Of a stretch of 64,000 nt of DNA, positions 1-10,668 are shown in pieces. Origin of the DNA: Bartonella callosciuri (GTDB lineage Bacteria; Pseudomonadota; Alphaproteobacteria; Rhizobiales; Rhizobiaceae); contig NZ_JACHIM010000005.1 in NCBI RefSeq assembly GCF_014203215.1, positions 62,001-126,000 of the forward strand, given 5' to 3'. Position numbers and translations under genes: made by a program. The first letter of the stretch is position 1, and each line of letters starts with the position of its first letter. The notes beneath the pieces were generated by a model. That model was not told where the DNA came from, made no database searches, and saw nothing but the letters and a program-made list of their open reading frames with translations.

Positions 1-72
1 ACTTCCTCATGCTAGATTGGAGGGAGCTGGTGGTATATTTTTATAATTAAATGGATGTGTGCTCATTTATTT

Positions 73-132
73 ACCGATATGTATCGGTTGTTCGTGCCAA
101 ATTATTCTCCTAATGCCAAATTATCCTCTTAA
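73..132. repeat. Short dyad and tandem 19-bp repeat upstream of the first gene
   Basis: A dyad ACCGATA-tg-TATCGGT lies at 73-88. It is followed directly by two tandem copies of a 19-bp unit (95-113 and 114-132) that begin TGCCAAATTAT and differ at two positions. No gene is visible in 1-413. The arrangement could be a regulatory site for the gene at 414 or the remains of a mobile element end; the sequence does not decide. Confidence 0.5.
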
Positions 133-413
133 TATTGTGTTTCATGGTGATATCTTTTATTAGAATAAGCTTATAAAGGCTCATACCTAAGAAACTGATT
201 TTTCAAATAGTTTTCAATAACACCTTTATCCTATTCTAGCTAAAGCTAAAAAATATAGATTGTATATTTATATATTTTATCCTTTTAAAAGGTTATTTTT
301 TGTATTCTATATAGTAAATATAACATTTTTATTATCTATTCTTCTTATTTTCAGATATTTTATGAGTTTTATATTTACTCTGTTGTATTTCTAAATCAAA
401 AAAAGGGAAAGAA

Positions 414-767
414 ATGTTTACAAGAAGCATATTCATAATTTTTATGGCAGTTGTTTTTTGTTTTTCACAAATTATAGAGGTTAATGCGAATATTTTGAGA
501 GCAAAATCTCAAGAGGGTATTTTCCTTGCTATGGTGGCACAAGAAAAAGATACTCTTTGTCAGGCGACAAATACAGCTATCGTTGCTATTTCAGATAAAA
601 GCACTAGAGAGAATAGTAAATCTATTATTCAACGGAATATTAAAAAGGTTATTTTTTTCGCAGTCGTTTTTTTTCTTGGAAGATATGCGTTTAATATGCT
701 TAAGAAATGGGCTGGGAATGCATATTATCAAGGTGTTGAAGATTGGAAATCTTCACTTTATACTTGA
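414..767 (+). CDS. Small exported or membrane protein, unknown function
   Basis: This 117-aa protein is not one I recognise. The N-terminus (residues 1-25) is a good signal peptide or signal anchor, with a hydrophobic core after Met-Phe-Thr-Arg and the sequence VNANI at its end. A second hydrophobic segment lies at about residues 78-92 and is preceded by the basic stretch QRNIKK, so the mature protein probably has one transmembrane span with a short tail. A Shine-Dalgarno-like AAAGGGAAAG precedes the ATG at 414. The gene stands alone between AT-rich intergenic stretches. The coding call rests on the signal peptide, ribosome binding site and length only. Confidence 0.55.
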   Translation: MFTRSIFIIFMAVVFCFSQIIEVNANILRAKSQEGIFLAMVAQEKDTLCQATNTAIVAISDKSTRENSKSIIQRNIKKVIFFAVVFFLGRYAFNMLKKWAGNAYYQGVEDWKSSLYT

Positions 768-1242
768 TTACACTATCTATTTGGTGTGATAAATTGGTTT
801 ATACGCTATCGTGTATAATTTTTTATTGTTATGAACTAAAAAAGTAAGAGAGAGTTTGCTTAAAGTAAAAAAATTAACGCGCTCATTCTCAAATAGCCTA
901 GTACAGATTTTAAAACTTCTATTTCGTAAACTGAAAAGAAGGGATCGGGATTTATGTTGCATTTATCCAATATTTTTCTGCAAAAAATAGAAAAATGAAT
1001 TCAACGATAATTAAAATTTTATTACTCTTTGATCTAAATAAAATGATACAAAATTTTAGGTTATAAAAAAGCTGAATAATTCGTAATAAAAGTATTTTTT
1101 CATTGCCTAGGATGGAGTATCTGAGTGGCTGTTGTTCAATATTTTTTAATCTGTTCATAAGAGAAACATGAAGCCCTACTTTATTATACGGCTGGTTTTG
1201 TAGGACGGATATTTATCAATATTTCAATGAAGAAGGAAAGAA
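768..1242. other. Intergenic region, no gene seen
   Basis: AT-rich DNA between the small exported protein and the permease. Minus-strand open frames here are short, lysine/isoleucine-rich and without a ribosome binding site, so I treat them as chance. The last 50 bases should hold the permease promoter and its ribosome binding site (GAAGGAAAGAA just before 1243). Confidence 0.5.
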
Positions 1243-2631
1243 ATGGTAGGAAATGAACTGAAACGTGGCATGAATAAGCGCCAGGTTGTTTTTTTAGCTC
1301 TTGGCTCTGCTATTGGTACAGGTCTTTTTTACGGATCTGCACAAGCGATCAAACTTGCTGGTCCAAGTGTTCTCATTGCCTATTGTATTGCTGGTTTAGC
1401 TATTTTTATGGTTATGCGCGCTCTTGGTGAGATGATTATTTATAATCCGCTGCCCGGTTCTTTTGCCCGTTATGCTGCAAATTATATATCACCGTTGGCT
1501 GGTTTTTTAACGGGATGGACATATGTATTTGGAATGATTCTTGTTGGTTTGGCTGATATCACAGCTTTTGCGACTTATATGGGATTTTGGTACCCTAATA
1601 TTGCGCCGTGGATATGGGCATTTAGTATTACGTTGATCATTACAGGGATTAATTTAGCAGCCGTTGAAGTGTATGGTGAATTAGAATTTTGGCTGTCTTC
1701 TATTAAAATTATTGCTATCGTTGCTATGATTATTTTAGGAATCGCAATTATTGTGTTTGGTTGGGATGCAAGGATAAATTCCTCTCCTATTAGTATTCAC
1801 AACTTGTGGAAAAATGGAGGTATTTTTCCCAATGGTTGGTTTGGTTTTTTGGCTTGTTTTAGTGTTGTTGTCTTTGCTTTTGGTGGCATAGAAATCATAG
1901 GGATGGCAGTGATGGAAGTACAAAATCCTCATAAAACGATTTCAAAGGCAATTAATTCTACTCCAGTTCGTATTTTGCTCTTTTATGTCATGACATTAGC
2001 TATTTTAATGTCCCTTTATCCTTGGAATAAAATTGGACTTATGGACAGTCCTTTTGTTTCAATTTTTGAAAACCTTGGGATTTCATATGCAGCGAACATT
2101 CTGAATATTGTTGTTGTTACAGCGGCTATTTCGGCGATGAATGGTGGAATGTATGGTGCTTGTCGTATGATCCATGGGTTATCACAAGAAGGTTATGCCT
2201 TGAAAAAGTTTCAATATCTATCAAAAAATGGTATACCAATTTTTGTTATTTTACTGATCTTTATTATCTTCCTTCTTGGTGTTGTTCTTAATTATTTTTA
2301 TCATGAGGGACTTTTTTTTCTTATTGCAGCAATGGCAACATTTGCAACGGTTTTTGTTTGGATGATGATTTTACTTTCGCAAATTTTTATGCGTCTTAAA
2401 ATGTCTAAAGAAGTACAATATGATTTAAAATTTCCAATTCCATTTTGGCCGATAGGATCAGTTTTGTCCATTTTTTTTATGGTTTTTATTTTTATTCTCC
2501 TATGGTTTTTCGATGAGACGCGGCCAGTTTTGATCGTCGGTTTTAGTTGGATTGTTTGGCTTGTTATTTGTTTTTATGCACTTAAATTTTATAACTTGAA
2601 GAAAAAACAAAGTGTTTTAGAATATGAATAA
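1243..2631 (+). CDS. Amino acid permease, AAT family (APC superfamily)
   Basis: A 462-aa inner-membrane protein with about 12 hydrophobic helices. It opens with the AAT-family signature: LKRGMNKRQVVFLALGSAIG, then GTGLFYGS in TM1, and later ALGEM. Family members are proton-coupled importers of amino acids (GABA, proline, D-alanine/D-serine/glycine, aromatic and basic amino acids). The substrate cannot be read from the sequence, though the N-terminal part resembles the D-Ala/D-Ser/Gly and proline-specific branch. Length is usual for the family. The ATG at 1243 follows GAAGGAAAGAA at a good distance. It appears monocistronic; downstream DNA is decayed. Confidence 0.88.
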   Translation: MVGNELKRGMNKRQVVFLALGSAIGTGLFYGSAQAIKLAGPSVLIAYCIAGLAIFMVMRALGEMIIYNPLPGSFARYAANYISPLAGFLTGWTYVFGMILVGLADITAFATYMGFWYPNIAPWIWAFSITLIITGINLAAVEVYGELEFWLSSIKIIAIVAMIILGIAIIVFGWDARINSSPISIHNLWKNGGIFPNGWFGFLACFSVVVFAFGGIEIIGMAVMEVQNPHKTISKAINSTPVRILLFYVMTLAILMSLYPWNKIGLMDSPFVSIFENLGISYAANILNIVVVTAAISAMNGGMYGACRMIHGLSQEGYALKKFQYLSKNGIPIFVILLIFIIFLLGVVLNYFYHEGLFFLIAAMATFATVFVWMMILLSQIFMRLKMSKEVQYDLKFPIPFWPIGSVLSIFFMVFIFILLWFFDETRPVLIVGFSWIVWLVICFYALKFYNLKKKQSVLEYE

Positions 2632-4115
2632 AGGCTAAAATAAGAAAAATGGCAGATGATTTCAGGACAGAAAGTTCTTTGATAATTATTCTCCAGAGAG
2701 AGGAATAATATATTCCAATTATTATACTGTTTTGAGCTATGCGAACTCTATTGTTAACCACGGTAGATAAATCACCTAGAGCGGGGATAGTACCAAAATT
2801 GATAGATCATTGTGATTGATAATGTCCTAAATATAACAGCCATAATACAAGTAATAAGGATGCGAATTAAGTAGATTTTGTAGTATACAAAGATGTAGAA
2901 ATTTATATTTCTAAGCATTTCAAATAGAATTATGATTTATATTTATAATAGGAATTAAGTTTTAAAGATATATTTTATATCATAAAAATGTATTCCTTTG
3001 TTTAATAATTTAAAAAAATGAATACATACAACATGAGTGTTATTATACATTTTTCTCTTATCCGCACTACATTGAACAGAATAAATTATCCTCATAAGTT
3101 TTTTGAATTTGTAAATTTATTCGTTTAGTGGCTTTATACCTTAAACATCAGGGAATATTTTTTTGTAAGTCAAAGTGAAGAACGGATATTTTATACTTTT
3201 TTAAGAAGCGATTGAGGTTCTTGTTTACGCGAATGAAGGGAGTTTTGAATTTTTCCATAGTTATCATTTTTATTATTGTCGAGGTGCAGGGAACAACCCT
3301 ATTTTTTGAACAAGTTTTTTGTTTCATTGAATGGATTTTAGTTTGACAATCTTTGTTATAGTATTTCTGACTTGGATATGATGAGCAAGGTATATAACAA
3401 GTGGAAGAAAGTAAGATGCTTTTTACAACTGTAGGGAGATGAAAAAAAATGTGCTCTTTTTAAAAAGTTTAAGATGATAATGACCATTGTTAGTGGGCAT
3501 TCTCTTACTGTCAAACGTTCATGAAGCGATTTTTTAGCAACGCTAAATGAATGAGAAAATGCGGGAGAAGTTTGTAATATTATTTATATTTTACGCCAGG
3601 AGTGCTTATTCAGTTTTTTTCTAACCATCCTTTGTTATTTGGCTTGTTGAATATTGTACAGTTTATGCGCGATTTTCAGCTATTTTATATTCATGCTCGC
3701 CGATAGATAATTTTGCTCACAGGCACTCTGAGAAGCAGAGACCAGAGAATTGAGGCGCTTTAACACCAAAAGAATTCAAAACTTTTCGGAAGGAAGTCAG
3801 GGGGGAGAATACTGCTTTGCAATTCATCATATTGTTGTTGATGACGTCCACCATATAAAAAAGCATACCATAGCAGCAGTTACGGTCTTTATGTTGGCAA
3901 ATGCGTAGGCCTTACTGATAAGTAGCAGCATAACAGTGAAGGCACCAATGCCAAGCCGGTTTTTATGGCAAGTCCCATGTCTTTTTCAATGGTATCTTTA
4001 ACTTTAGCAGATGAGGCAGTTGGCTATGTGGTTCAACATGCCAATAATATAATAATGAAACATTTTATTTTATCCTCTTCCCCAAGCCAACTCGGATCTA
4101 TCAGAATTCAGGGTA
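2632..4115. other. Long AT-rich intergenic/decayed stretch
   Basis: About 1.5 kb without a usable open frame. The first kilobase is very AT-rich and featureless to me. From about 3.7 kb base composition rises and short readable peptide stretches appear on both strands; for example, minus-strand 3.88-4.07 kb reads as a hydrophobic segment following an amphipathic one. All are interrupted by stops, which suggests old decayed genes I cannot name. Confidence 0.45.
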
Positions 4116-4480
4116 GCAGGATATCAGAAGTTTATAGAAAATAGCTTCTTTGACCTAACCAACTTGGCACAAGAAATAAAGGATCTTGTAAAAAGCTTAT
4201 GGTACACGCGGTTGGAATTTTATGCCCATAGTCGTGACGGCATGACAGTCTATAATGCGTTGAATTTTTTAGAACAATGGGCATACAGGGTATAGCATGT
4301 CAAATAAAAGTCAATTTCTATGCACCGGCATCTAATCTTGTGATGGCAAAAGGTCAGTTAGAGAAGCTAAGCGATGACAAACAAACGCATGTCGGCTTTG
4401 ATGGACATAGATATGAATTTGTGAGCAGAGTGATCGGCGGTAATGATTTTACCTACGAGACAGTGCCTGCTGGTAGTTAA
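4116..4480 (+). pseudogene. Decayed gene, first copy of a GYQKF-type protein
   Basis: One frame reads GYQKFIENSFFDLTNLAQE and continues openly to a stop at about 4286. A second frame then carries a 67-aa stretch (4277-4480) containing NFYAPASNLVMAKGQL and ending YETVPAGS. The two look like halves of one or two genes separated by a frameshift. The first half is similar to the protein at 5471-5665 (GYQKFMDNNTFGVTNA), so the two are likely paralogues. I do not recognise the family. Confidence 0.4.
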
Positions 4481-4612
4481 CTGGTAAAGAAGCAGTCAAC
4501 ATGCTGACAATCCCCAATAATACCCGTACTTGCTTTAGAAATGAGGATGATAGGTTTAGAGAAGGTTTTATGCTCCGTCTTATAGTAAATAAATTCCTTC
4601 AAGCAGGAAAAA

Positions 4613-4997
4613 ATGAAACAAACTTTAAGATTATTAAGCGATCTAACACTGTTAGGTATTGTTGGACATAACTTAGGTACAAGGCCTAAATTCCTTTATA
4701 AGGGGTGTCGGGAAAACTCTGGTGCAGACTTTACTGAGATAGAAAAAGCACTGTTTAAAATGTGAAATGCCAACGCCTTATGATGTCGAGGAAGAAAAAG
4801 ATAATTTAAGAATGCAATCATTGATGTTTGCCTGGTCCAGGGGCCGTGATAAAAAAAGCACTTGGTGTAAGAATCATAAAGTTGGGAATCTGCTCATTTG
4901 CTGTCCTGGTTTAGTCATCCCTCAAGGAAGTGTTAAAAAGCGTTTGAATAACTCTTTTTGTAAAAAGCATCCACAACAATGTGAATGCCAGCCTTAA
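4613..4997 (+). pseudogene. Decayed phage-type lipoprotein gene, copy 1
   Basis: The ATG at 4613 follows AAGCAGGAAAAA and opens a lipoprotein-like leader (MKQTLRLLSDLTLLGIVGHN). The expected lipobox cysteine is His here. The reading continues to IEKALFKM-stop. A one-base shift at about 4764 joins it to a frame reading CEMPTPYDVEEEKDNLRMQ and ending SFCKKHPQQCECQP. The layout of an xxALLKC motif, a central conserved segment and a Cys-rich tail ending QP resembles small lipoproteins carried by phages. It is broken by the frameshift and the lost lipobox cysteine. Confidence 0.5.
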
Positions 4998-5174
4998 GTC
5001 TTATTGTTGGTGATGATTAAAATTTTCACATTCTTGCTTTTGATTGTCTGTGCAGGATTGTTTTCTCAATCCACCATCCCAAAATTTCCATAGCTTTCTT
5101 GAAAAGTGGAGATAAAAATATCAAAGGACTTACGAGTCTCTCATTGTAAATAAACCCATTGAAGAAGAGGGAAA

Positions 5175-5464
5175 ATGAAAAAATCTTGAAATTATTGACT
5201 AGAATAGTTCTTTTAAGTAGGGCTGGGTGTATTAACCAAATTCCTCCATCGACATTGGCATTATGGAAAAAGCCGGGTGTTGATTAAACTACGATACAAC
5301 AAGCACTGTTAAAATGTGACTGGAAATCAGTTTATTCTTCTCCTGAAGATATGGATTCCCGTATGAGTGAATTTGTATCAGTCCATGAATGCATGACTAA
5401 AGCAGGTTATCTGTACAAACTGCAAGATTCAAAGGGAGTTTATTTTTCACAAGCTCTATCATGA
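5175..5464 (+). pseudogene. Decayed phage-type lipoprotein gene, copy 2
   Basis: After the ATG at 5175 the frame is lost within a run of A. The restored frame reads a lipoprotein signal with an intact Cys (LLSRAGCINQIP), then LALWKKPGVD, an in-frame TAA, then IQQALLKCDWKSVYSSPEDM and FVSVHECMTKAGYLYK, ending at 5464. The LWKKPGV...ALLKC...CMTKAGY pattern is the same family as the copy at 4613, which makes a tandem pair. Frameshift plus nonsense mutation mark it as a pseudogene. Confidence 0.5.
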
Positions 5465-5470
5465 AGTAAC

Positions 5471-5665
5471 TTGTTTTTAGAGAATCTAATGATGTCCGGA
5501 TACCAGAAGTTTATGGACAATAACACTTTTGGCGTGACCAATGCAACGGAACAGGAACGCCTTTTGATAAAGCATTTTGAAAATGAAAAAAACATCAGAA
5601 AACAAAAAATCTTTACAAAAGTGACCATCAGTCTTACCCACACCCTTAAAAAAGTAATGGGATAA
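5471..5665 (+). pseudogene. Remnant of a second GYQKF-type protein
   Basis: The open frame carries NLMMSGYQKFMDNNTFGVTN followed by a charged helical segment (ERLLIKHFENEKNIRKQK). The first part matches the decayed gene at 4116. It follows the lipoprotein remnant immediately. Function unknown; whether the short frame is expressed cannot be told. Confidence 0.35.
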
Positions 5666-6654
5666 AAAACACGAACGGACAGAGAGCCAAAAAACAATGG
5701 TTCTCTTAACCACAATATAGATAAAGTTCATGAGAGTTCAGAACGGTAATATTATTGTCGGTCTAAACTGTATGGGTATTCTTATTAGTTATTATCTACT
5801 GGAAACTTACTCGATATAAAAAAGTTTTGCTAAAATATTTACTCCGATATGACCATAGAGGCTATAGTTAATAGAGCTGACTTTAGTGAAATATTTGGTT
5901 TAATTCCTATCAGTTTTAGGATGATGAATGCCTCATTGTATATCTTTGTTTTAACTTAACTTTTATCTTATGGCTGTTAGAGGTAATGTTTTTATCTTTC
6001 TATGAAGCAAAGATTGCAATGTTAGGGAATTGGGGGGAGGCTTTATTGAGTCATAGTAAAACATTGAGGATAGGGTATAAAAAACTGCTTTGGTCAAAAA
6101 ATCTGTTTGTATAATCCAATCTTTATTTTAGGCATGACCAATTTTGTTATCAAATTGTTGTATATATATGCCGTTGTATATTGGTGCGTATTTCTCTAAA
6201 ATTTTTCTGTTATTGGAGAGATGCGTGTTGTTTTATTTTCTATACGGTTTCCATTTTTCGTATTTTTATAAACGTAAATAATGTTTTATACTTTCAAGAC
6301 TATTTTTATTTTTGTAATTTTTCTTTTACATAAGTGATATTAAGTTTTAATATTCAACGACCTTCAGAGTTTTTATTTCATAACGTTTTCTTGATCAGCA
6401 TAAGCTTCCGAAATTTGTTTTTTGTAGACTGTGTTGTCGTTTATTTTTAGCTGCATTTGGGACCGATTCTTTTTAAAGGTCGTAAGTGTAAATTATGATT
6501 TATTATTTTTATTGTCGCTTTACATAAAATACAAATCGTATTATAAAAACAATGATTATTCAGATAATTGGTAAAGCCTTCTTAATTTATTTGTACTTAT
6601 TGTATTTTAAATCACAACTCATTTTTTTATTAAGAAAAGAAAATTTTAAGAGGA
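5666..6654. other. Decayed and AT-rich region upstream of the autotransporter
   Basis: No intact gene is visible. Around 6.0 kb a short stretch reads FLSFYEAKIAMLGNWGEALL before stops intervene, probably a gene fragment I cannot name. From about 6.2 kb the DNA is strongly AT-rich and should contain the autotransporter promoter. Confidence 0.4.
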
Positions 6655-9417
6655 ATGATGATCAAAAGAGTGTCTAAAAGCGGCTTCTATTCGTGTGTTT
6701 TTATAGCAATTATTTTCTCTTTTTTATCAGATAGAGGTGTTGAGGCACATTATCATCCATCCATATCATTTTTGTGCGATGAAGGGAAATTACCTTATAG
6801 ATGCAGTGATGGAGCAAAACATAAAATTACTGATAAAATATATCAGTTTATCAAGTCCTCTAAAGAAGAGAATGGGCATGGCGATTTTCTCATATCATCT
6901 GCTGTCATAGTAGCACAGGAGCCAGGTACAGTTATCCAAGCAAGTCATGTAACAATTAACAATTTTGATGGTGTGGAAGGGGCTTATGGTGTTATTGCTT
7001 TGCAAGGTGGAAAAGTTATCTTAAGCGATTCAATTTTTAAAAATGTATCAATTGGTCTCTTGGCTGATAGTGGAACGATTGAGGCCAATCGTGGAGTAGT
7101 TGAGGCTACTCAAGTAGGTGTTTATGCAGAGAAGTCAGGAACATCTGTTATTTTAACGGATGCAAAAATTCAGGTAAGTGGTCAAGATATTGGCCAAAAC
7201 GCAGCTCTTTTCAGTGGCGCCGATGCGAATATTAAGATGACGCGTGGATCAATTGAAGTGACAAATGCAGCCGCACTTCGTGTGAGAACAAGGGGGAGTG
7301 CAATTTTAGATAGTGTTACGATTACTTCTGAAAGTCAAAAAGCGGTAGAAAGAGAAAATGCAGATGAAGAAGATAATACTGTTCATGCAGCTTTGAATGT
7401 GAGTCATCAGGGTATTCTTTATTTAAAGAATACCAATGTTCTTGCTACCGATGTTCGTGGTTTGCAGATTGGATTAGATTCTAATGCACAATTGAGTGAG
7501 GAACAAGAAGGGAGTTTTTTGGTTTCACGGGTTAATATTGAAGATTCAAAAATTACAGTAACAGGGAACAAGCATGGTATGCACTTTGATATAGACAAAA
7601 AAGACAAGGAGTATAAACAAGGAATTGTGTTTTTAAAAAAGGCAGTTTTTGATGTTCCAGATGGTACAGTTATTCATAGCAGTAAGAGCAGTGCTTATCT
7701 TGCTGTAACAGCCGGAACAGAGATTTCCGGTGATTTATTATTAGCAGCTGAGAAGGGGGCTTCTGTAGCGATTTTGGCGGATTCTTCTTTACTTACAGGG
7801 GGAACCCGCGTTTCCGATGATTCTATTGCGGAAATTTATTTGACGGGAGGTTCACAATGGGTTTTAACAAGAAGAAAAAGGGAAAATTTGCGGGATTTGA
7901 ATCATGGGGCTTCATCCATTTCCTTTGTAAAACTTTCTGAGAGTTCTATTGCCTTCGAAGCCCCAATGTTCCAAGAATATCAGACACTTTATATCGGGAA
8001 GGGAGAGGAAGAAGTTTACAATGCACAGGAGAGTGCATATCTTTATCTCAATACACATCTCAATAGTGATGGTTTACTTGATAATAAAAAAACAGATCGA
8101 CTTTTGATACATGGTAATGTTTCTGGAAAAACAACAGTCCATGTGCAACTTATTATAGGAAATAAGGGGGGAGCAGGAGATGATGAAAATGTTCAAAGTG
8201 TTTCGCTTATTCAAGTTTCTGGAAAAGCGGCGGAAGATTCTTTTCAGCTGAGTAGTCCTTATATTGCGTTGGAAGGTTTGCCTTACCAATATTATCTTCA
8301 TGCATATGGTCCAGATTCTACCCTTGGGAAGGCCCAAACCGCTCAAAGATTAGTTAAAGGTGATGGGGGCTTTTGGGATTTCCGTCTTGAGAGTAAATAC
8401 ATTAAGCCTACTCATGATATACCCATTGTACCTCATTCTGAGTTAAAGGTAAGAGAGGTTGTTCCACAAGTTCCAACTTATCTTCTTTTGCCAAATACCT
8501 TATTCCATACTGGGTTAGTGGAGATCAGAAATCACAACAAGCATTTGAACAAAATACAAAATGTTTCTAGTGAATTATTAAAGGCTGATAAAAGTCTTGC
8601 TTTATCTATGCAAGGTTATGGAGGAAATTATCATTATATCTCAGATCTTTCCGCAATTGAATATGGGTATGGAGGCGATCTTGATTACAATGCCATAGAG
8701 GCATCTATTTTGCTCAAAACAGTAGAGAGCACATATAGTAAAACGTCTTTTGGATTCATAGGCTCTTATGGAAAAGTTTCTTTGCGTCCTCGGGATGTTA
8801 AACAAAGTCAAAAAAGTGTATTTCATAAATGGTTAGTTACCACATATGGTAGTATAAAACATGATGGTGGTTTTTATATGGATGCTCTTTTATCCTATGG
8901 TCTTTTTAAAGGTCATGTTTTTACCTTTGCACGGGGTAAGGCAGCAACATTAAAAGGAAATCCTCTGAACGTTTCGTTGGCTGCTGGTAAAGCATTTATG
9001 ATGGGATATGAGGATTTTGTTTTTAATCCGCAAATTCAGCTTATTTATCAAAATCTTCAGTTTCATAAGTCCCATGATATTGATGGATTTGATATTGATA
9101 TGGGGAAATTTAATCAATGGATAATGCGTATTGGTGGACGTTTAACCAAGACATTTACAGCATCTGAAAACGATCGTGTCATTTCCTTTTATGGTAAGAT
9201 TCATCTTTCTCATCATTTTGGAGAAGAACAGTTTATACATTTTAAAGATACTTTCCGGTTAGGTTCTTTTGGATCTTCTGTAGAAGCTGCCTTGGGTGTC
9301 AATTCGCAATTATCTCCCAAAATTACACTTTACGGTGATTTAAACTATCAGCATAAGCTTACTAAGGCTGGTTTTTCCGGCATTCAGTTTTCTGGTGGAT
9401 TGCGCTATCGTTTTTAA
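6655..9417 (+). CDS. Autotransporter (type Va) with pectin-lyase-like passenger
   Basis: A 920-aa outer-membrane autotransporter. Residues 1-31 form a signal peptide (MMIKRVSKSGFYSCVFIAII, cleavage near VEAHYH). The passenger, about residues 32-640, has repeated short beta-strand turns (GGKVILSDSIFKN, GTIEANRGVVEA, AALRVRTRGSAILDS), as expected of a right-handed beta-helix. The last ~270 residues, from about YGGNYHYISD, form the beta-barrel translocator and end with the strand GGLRYRF, including the terminal Phe used by the BAM complex. Bartonella genomes carry families of such proteins (for example the inducible Bartonella autotransporters) linked to host contact; assignment to one subfamily is not possible here. 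Adhesion is inferred, and no protease triad was seen. Confidence 0.85.
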   Translation: MMIKRVSKSGFYSCVFIAIIFSFLSDRGVEAHYHPSISFLCDEGKLPYRCSDGAKHKITDKIYQFIKSSKEENGHGDFLISSAVIVAQEPGTVIQASHVTINNFDGVEGAYGVIALQGGKVILSDSIFKNVSIGLLADSGTIEANRGVVEATQVGVYAEKSGTSVILTDAKIQVSGQDIGQNAALFSGADANIKMTRGSIEVTNAAALRVRTRGSAILDSVTITSESQKAVERENADEEDNTVHAALNVSHQGILYLKNTNVLATDVRGLQIGLDSNAQLSEEQEGSFLVSRVNIEDSKITVTGNKHGMHFDIDKKDKEYKQGIVFLKKAVFDVPDGTVIHSSKSSAYLAVTAGTEISGDLLLAAEKGASVAILADSSLLTGGTRVSDDSIAEIYLTGGSQWVLTRRKRENLRDLNHGASSISFVKLSESSIAFEAPMFQEYQTLYIGKGEEEVYNAQESAYLYLNTHLNSDGLLDNKKTDRLLIHGNVSGKTTVHVQLIIGNKGGAGDDENVQSVSLIQVSGKAAEDSFQLSSPYIALEGLPYQYYLHAYGPDSTLGKAQTAQRLVKGDGGFWDFRLESKYIKPTHDIPIVPHSELKVREVVPQVPTYLLLPNTLFHTGLVEIRNHNKHLNKIQNVSSELLKADKSLALSMQGYGGNYHYISDLSAIEYGYGGDLDYNAIEASILLKTVESTYSKTSFGFIGSYGKVSLRPRDVKQSQKSVFHKWLVTTYGSIKHDGGFYMDALLSYGLFKGHVFTFARGKAATLKGNPLNVSLAAGKAFMMGYEDFVFNPQIQLIYQNLQFHKSHDIDGFDIDMGKFNQWIMRIGGRLTKTFTASENDRVISFYGKIHLSHHFGEEQFIHFKDTFRLGSFGSSVEAALGVNSQLSPKITLYGDLNYQHKLTKAGFSGIQFSGGLRYRF

Positions 9418-10668
9418 GAGTTCTTGCAATTATATGAGAGTTGTATATTAAATTTCTATACAAAAATAAATATAATCAATAAATTTTGTATTATTTTTTA
9501 AATACTTATTTTAAAGACACTTTTAATATATACTTTAATTATCATTTTTACAAAAAACCTTTTTATACAAAGTATTAATGTGTGCAAATTTTTATAAAAA
9601 TAGAATAAAACATAGGAATAAATATTTTAAAAACGTATAATAGATAAGTAATTTTATTAATAAGTATATATTATTTATCTAATATATTTATTAATTAATA
9701 ATATTAAACAATATATTTTTATTTATTATTTTTTGATCTTTTAATTAAGATTAAGAAGTTATTGATTTTAAGTATTTCTATAATTTAATGATTTGATTTT
9801 TTGCAGTTTTTAAAAAGAAGTAAAGCTTAAAATGAATCTGTATAGGTCCTCTTTCAATAAGAAAAAACAGCGTTTTCATTTGATGTTGCAAAATAGGCTG
9901 ATAAACATACGGATATTATTGATTATTAGTCATAAACAAAGTAACTGATGATAGCGAAATTAAAAAGACGAAGAAATTTTTTCTTTCCATTCACACCTTC
10001 TTAAAAGAGCTTTTTTAAAATAATAATAAGGAGAACAATTGAATGGTAAGGAGATATTAGCATTTGTGATGAGATTTCTCACTTTCCAATGTTGTTACTG
10101 CTTTTGCATTTAACAATATCTTAATCGCGTGTATGATTCATTTCAAAATTCCGTTTAAAATTCATAGATAACCTCTATTTTATCTGTTATTGAGAGCTGT
10201 ACTGATGTATAATCAAAGTATCTGAGACAACAAAATATCAAAAGAGTAAATACTCTGATATACAAAACAATAATGGCTGAATAATAAAACGTCTGTATAT
10301 AACAGATAAAAATATAACAGATAAAAGTCACTTAATTATTTTTTTTCTCTTCGAAATTCATATTTAAGCTAATTCTCATATGTTATATCTTTTCTATGAT
10401 GAAAAGGTGTGCGAGCTGATTTGGATATCTATAAATTTTGCATAGCAACTCAAAAAATATACAATTATGGTTATTGTAGATTTCACTCTTATAAACTAAA
10501 GGAGCATAACGATTAACCTTACAAATGTTTTTGAAAAAATGCTTTTATCGGGTGTTATTTCATTTCTTCGCAGTTTACAATTTTTTTTATCATTTTACCT
10601 TAGCAAAGGGAGAGTGTGTGTTAATTTCTACTTAATCTATTTTATCTCAAAAGGGTGGAGTTATATTA
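9418..10668. other. AT-rich intergenic region, no gene seen
   Basis: About 1.25 kb of very AT-rich DNA between the autotransporter and divK. I found no open frame with a plausible start and no structured RNA I can name. The divK ribosome binding site (AAAGGGTGGAG) ends the region. Confidence 0.5.

Noticed and set aside
952-1158. 68-aa minus-strand frame upstream of the permease
   Set aside because: Ile/Leu/Lys-rich composition of random AT-rich DNA, no ribosome binding site, no recognisable family.
3700-6100. Remnant of a Trw or VirB type IV secretion locus
   Set aside because: Small lipoprotein genes in tandem suggested it, but no VirB/Trw signature (Walker motifs of VirB4/B11, VirB8-10 domains) can be read.
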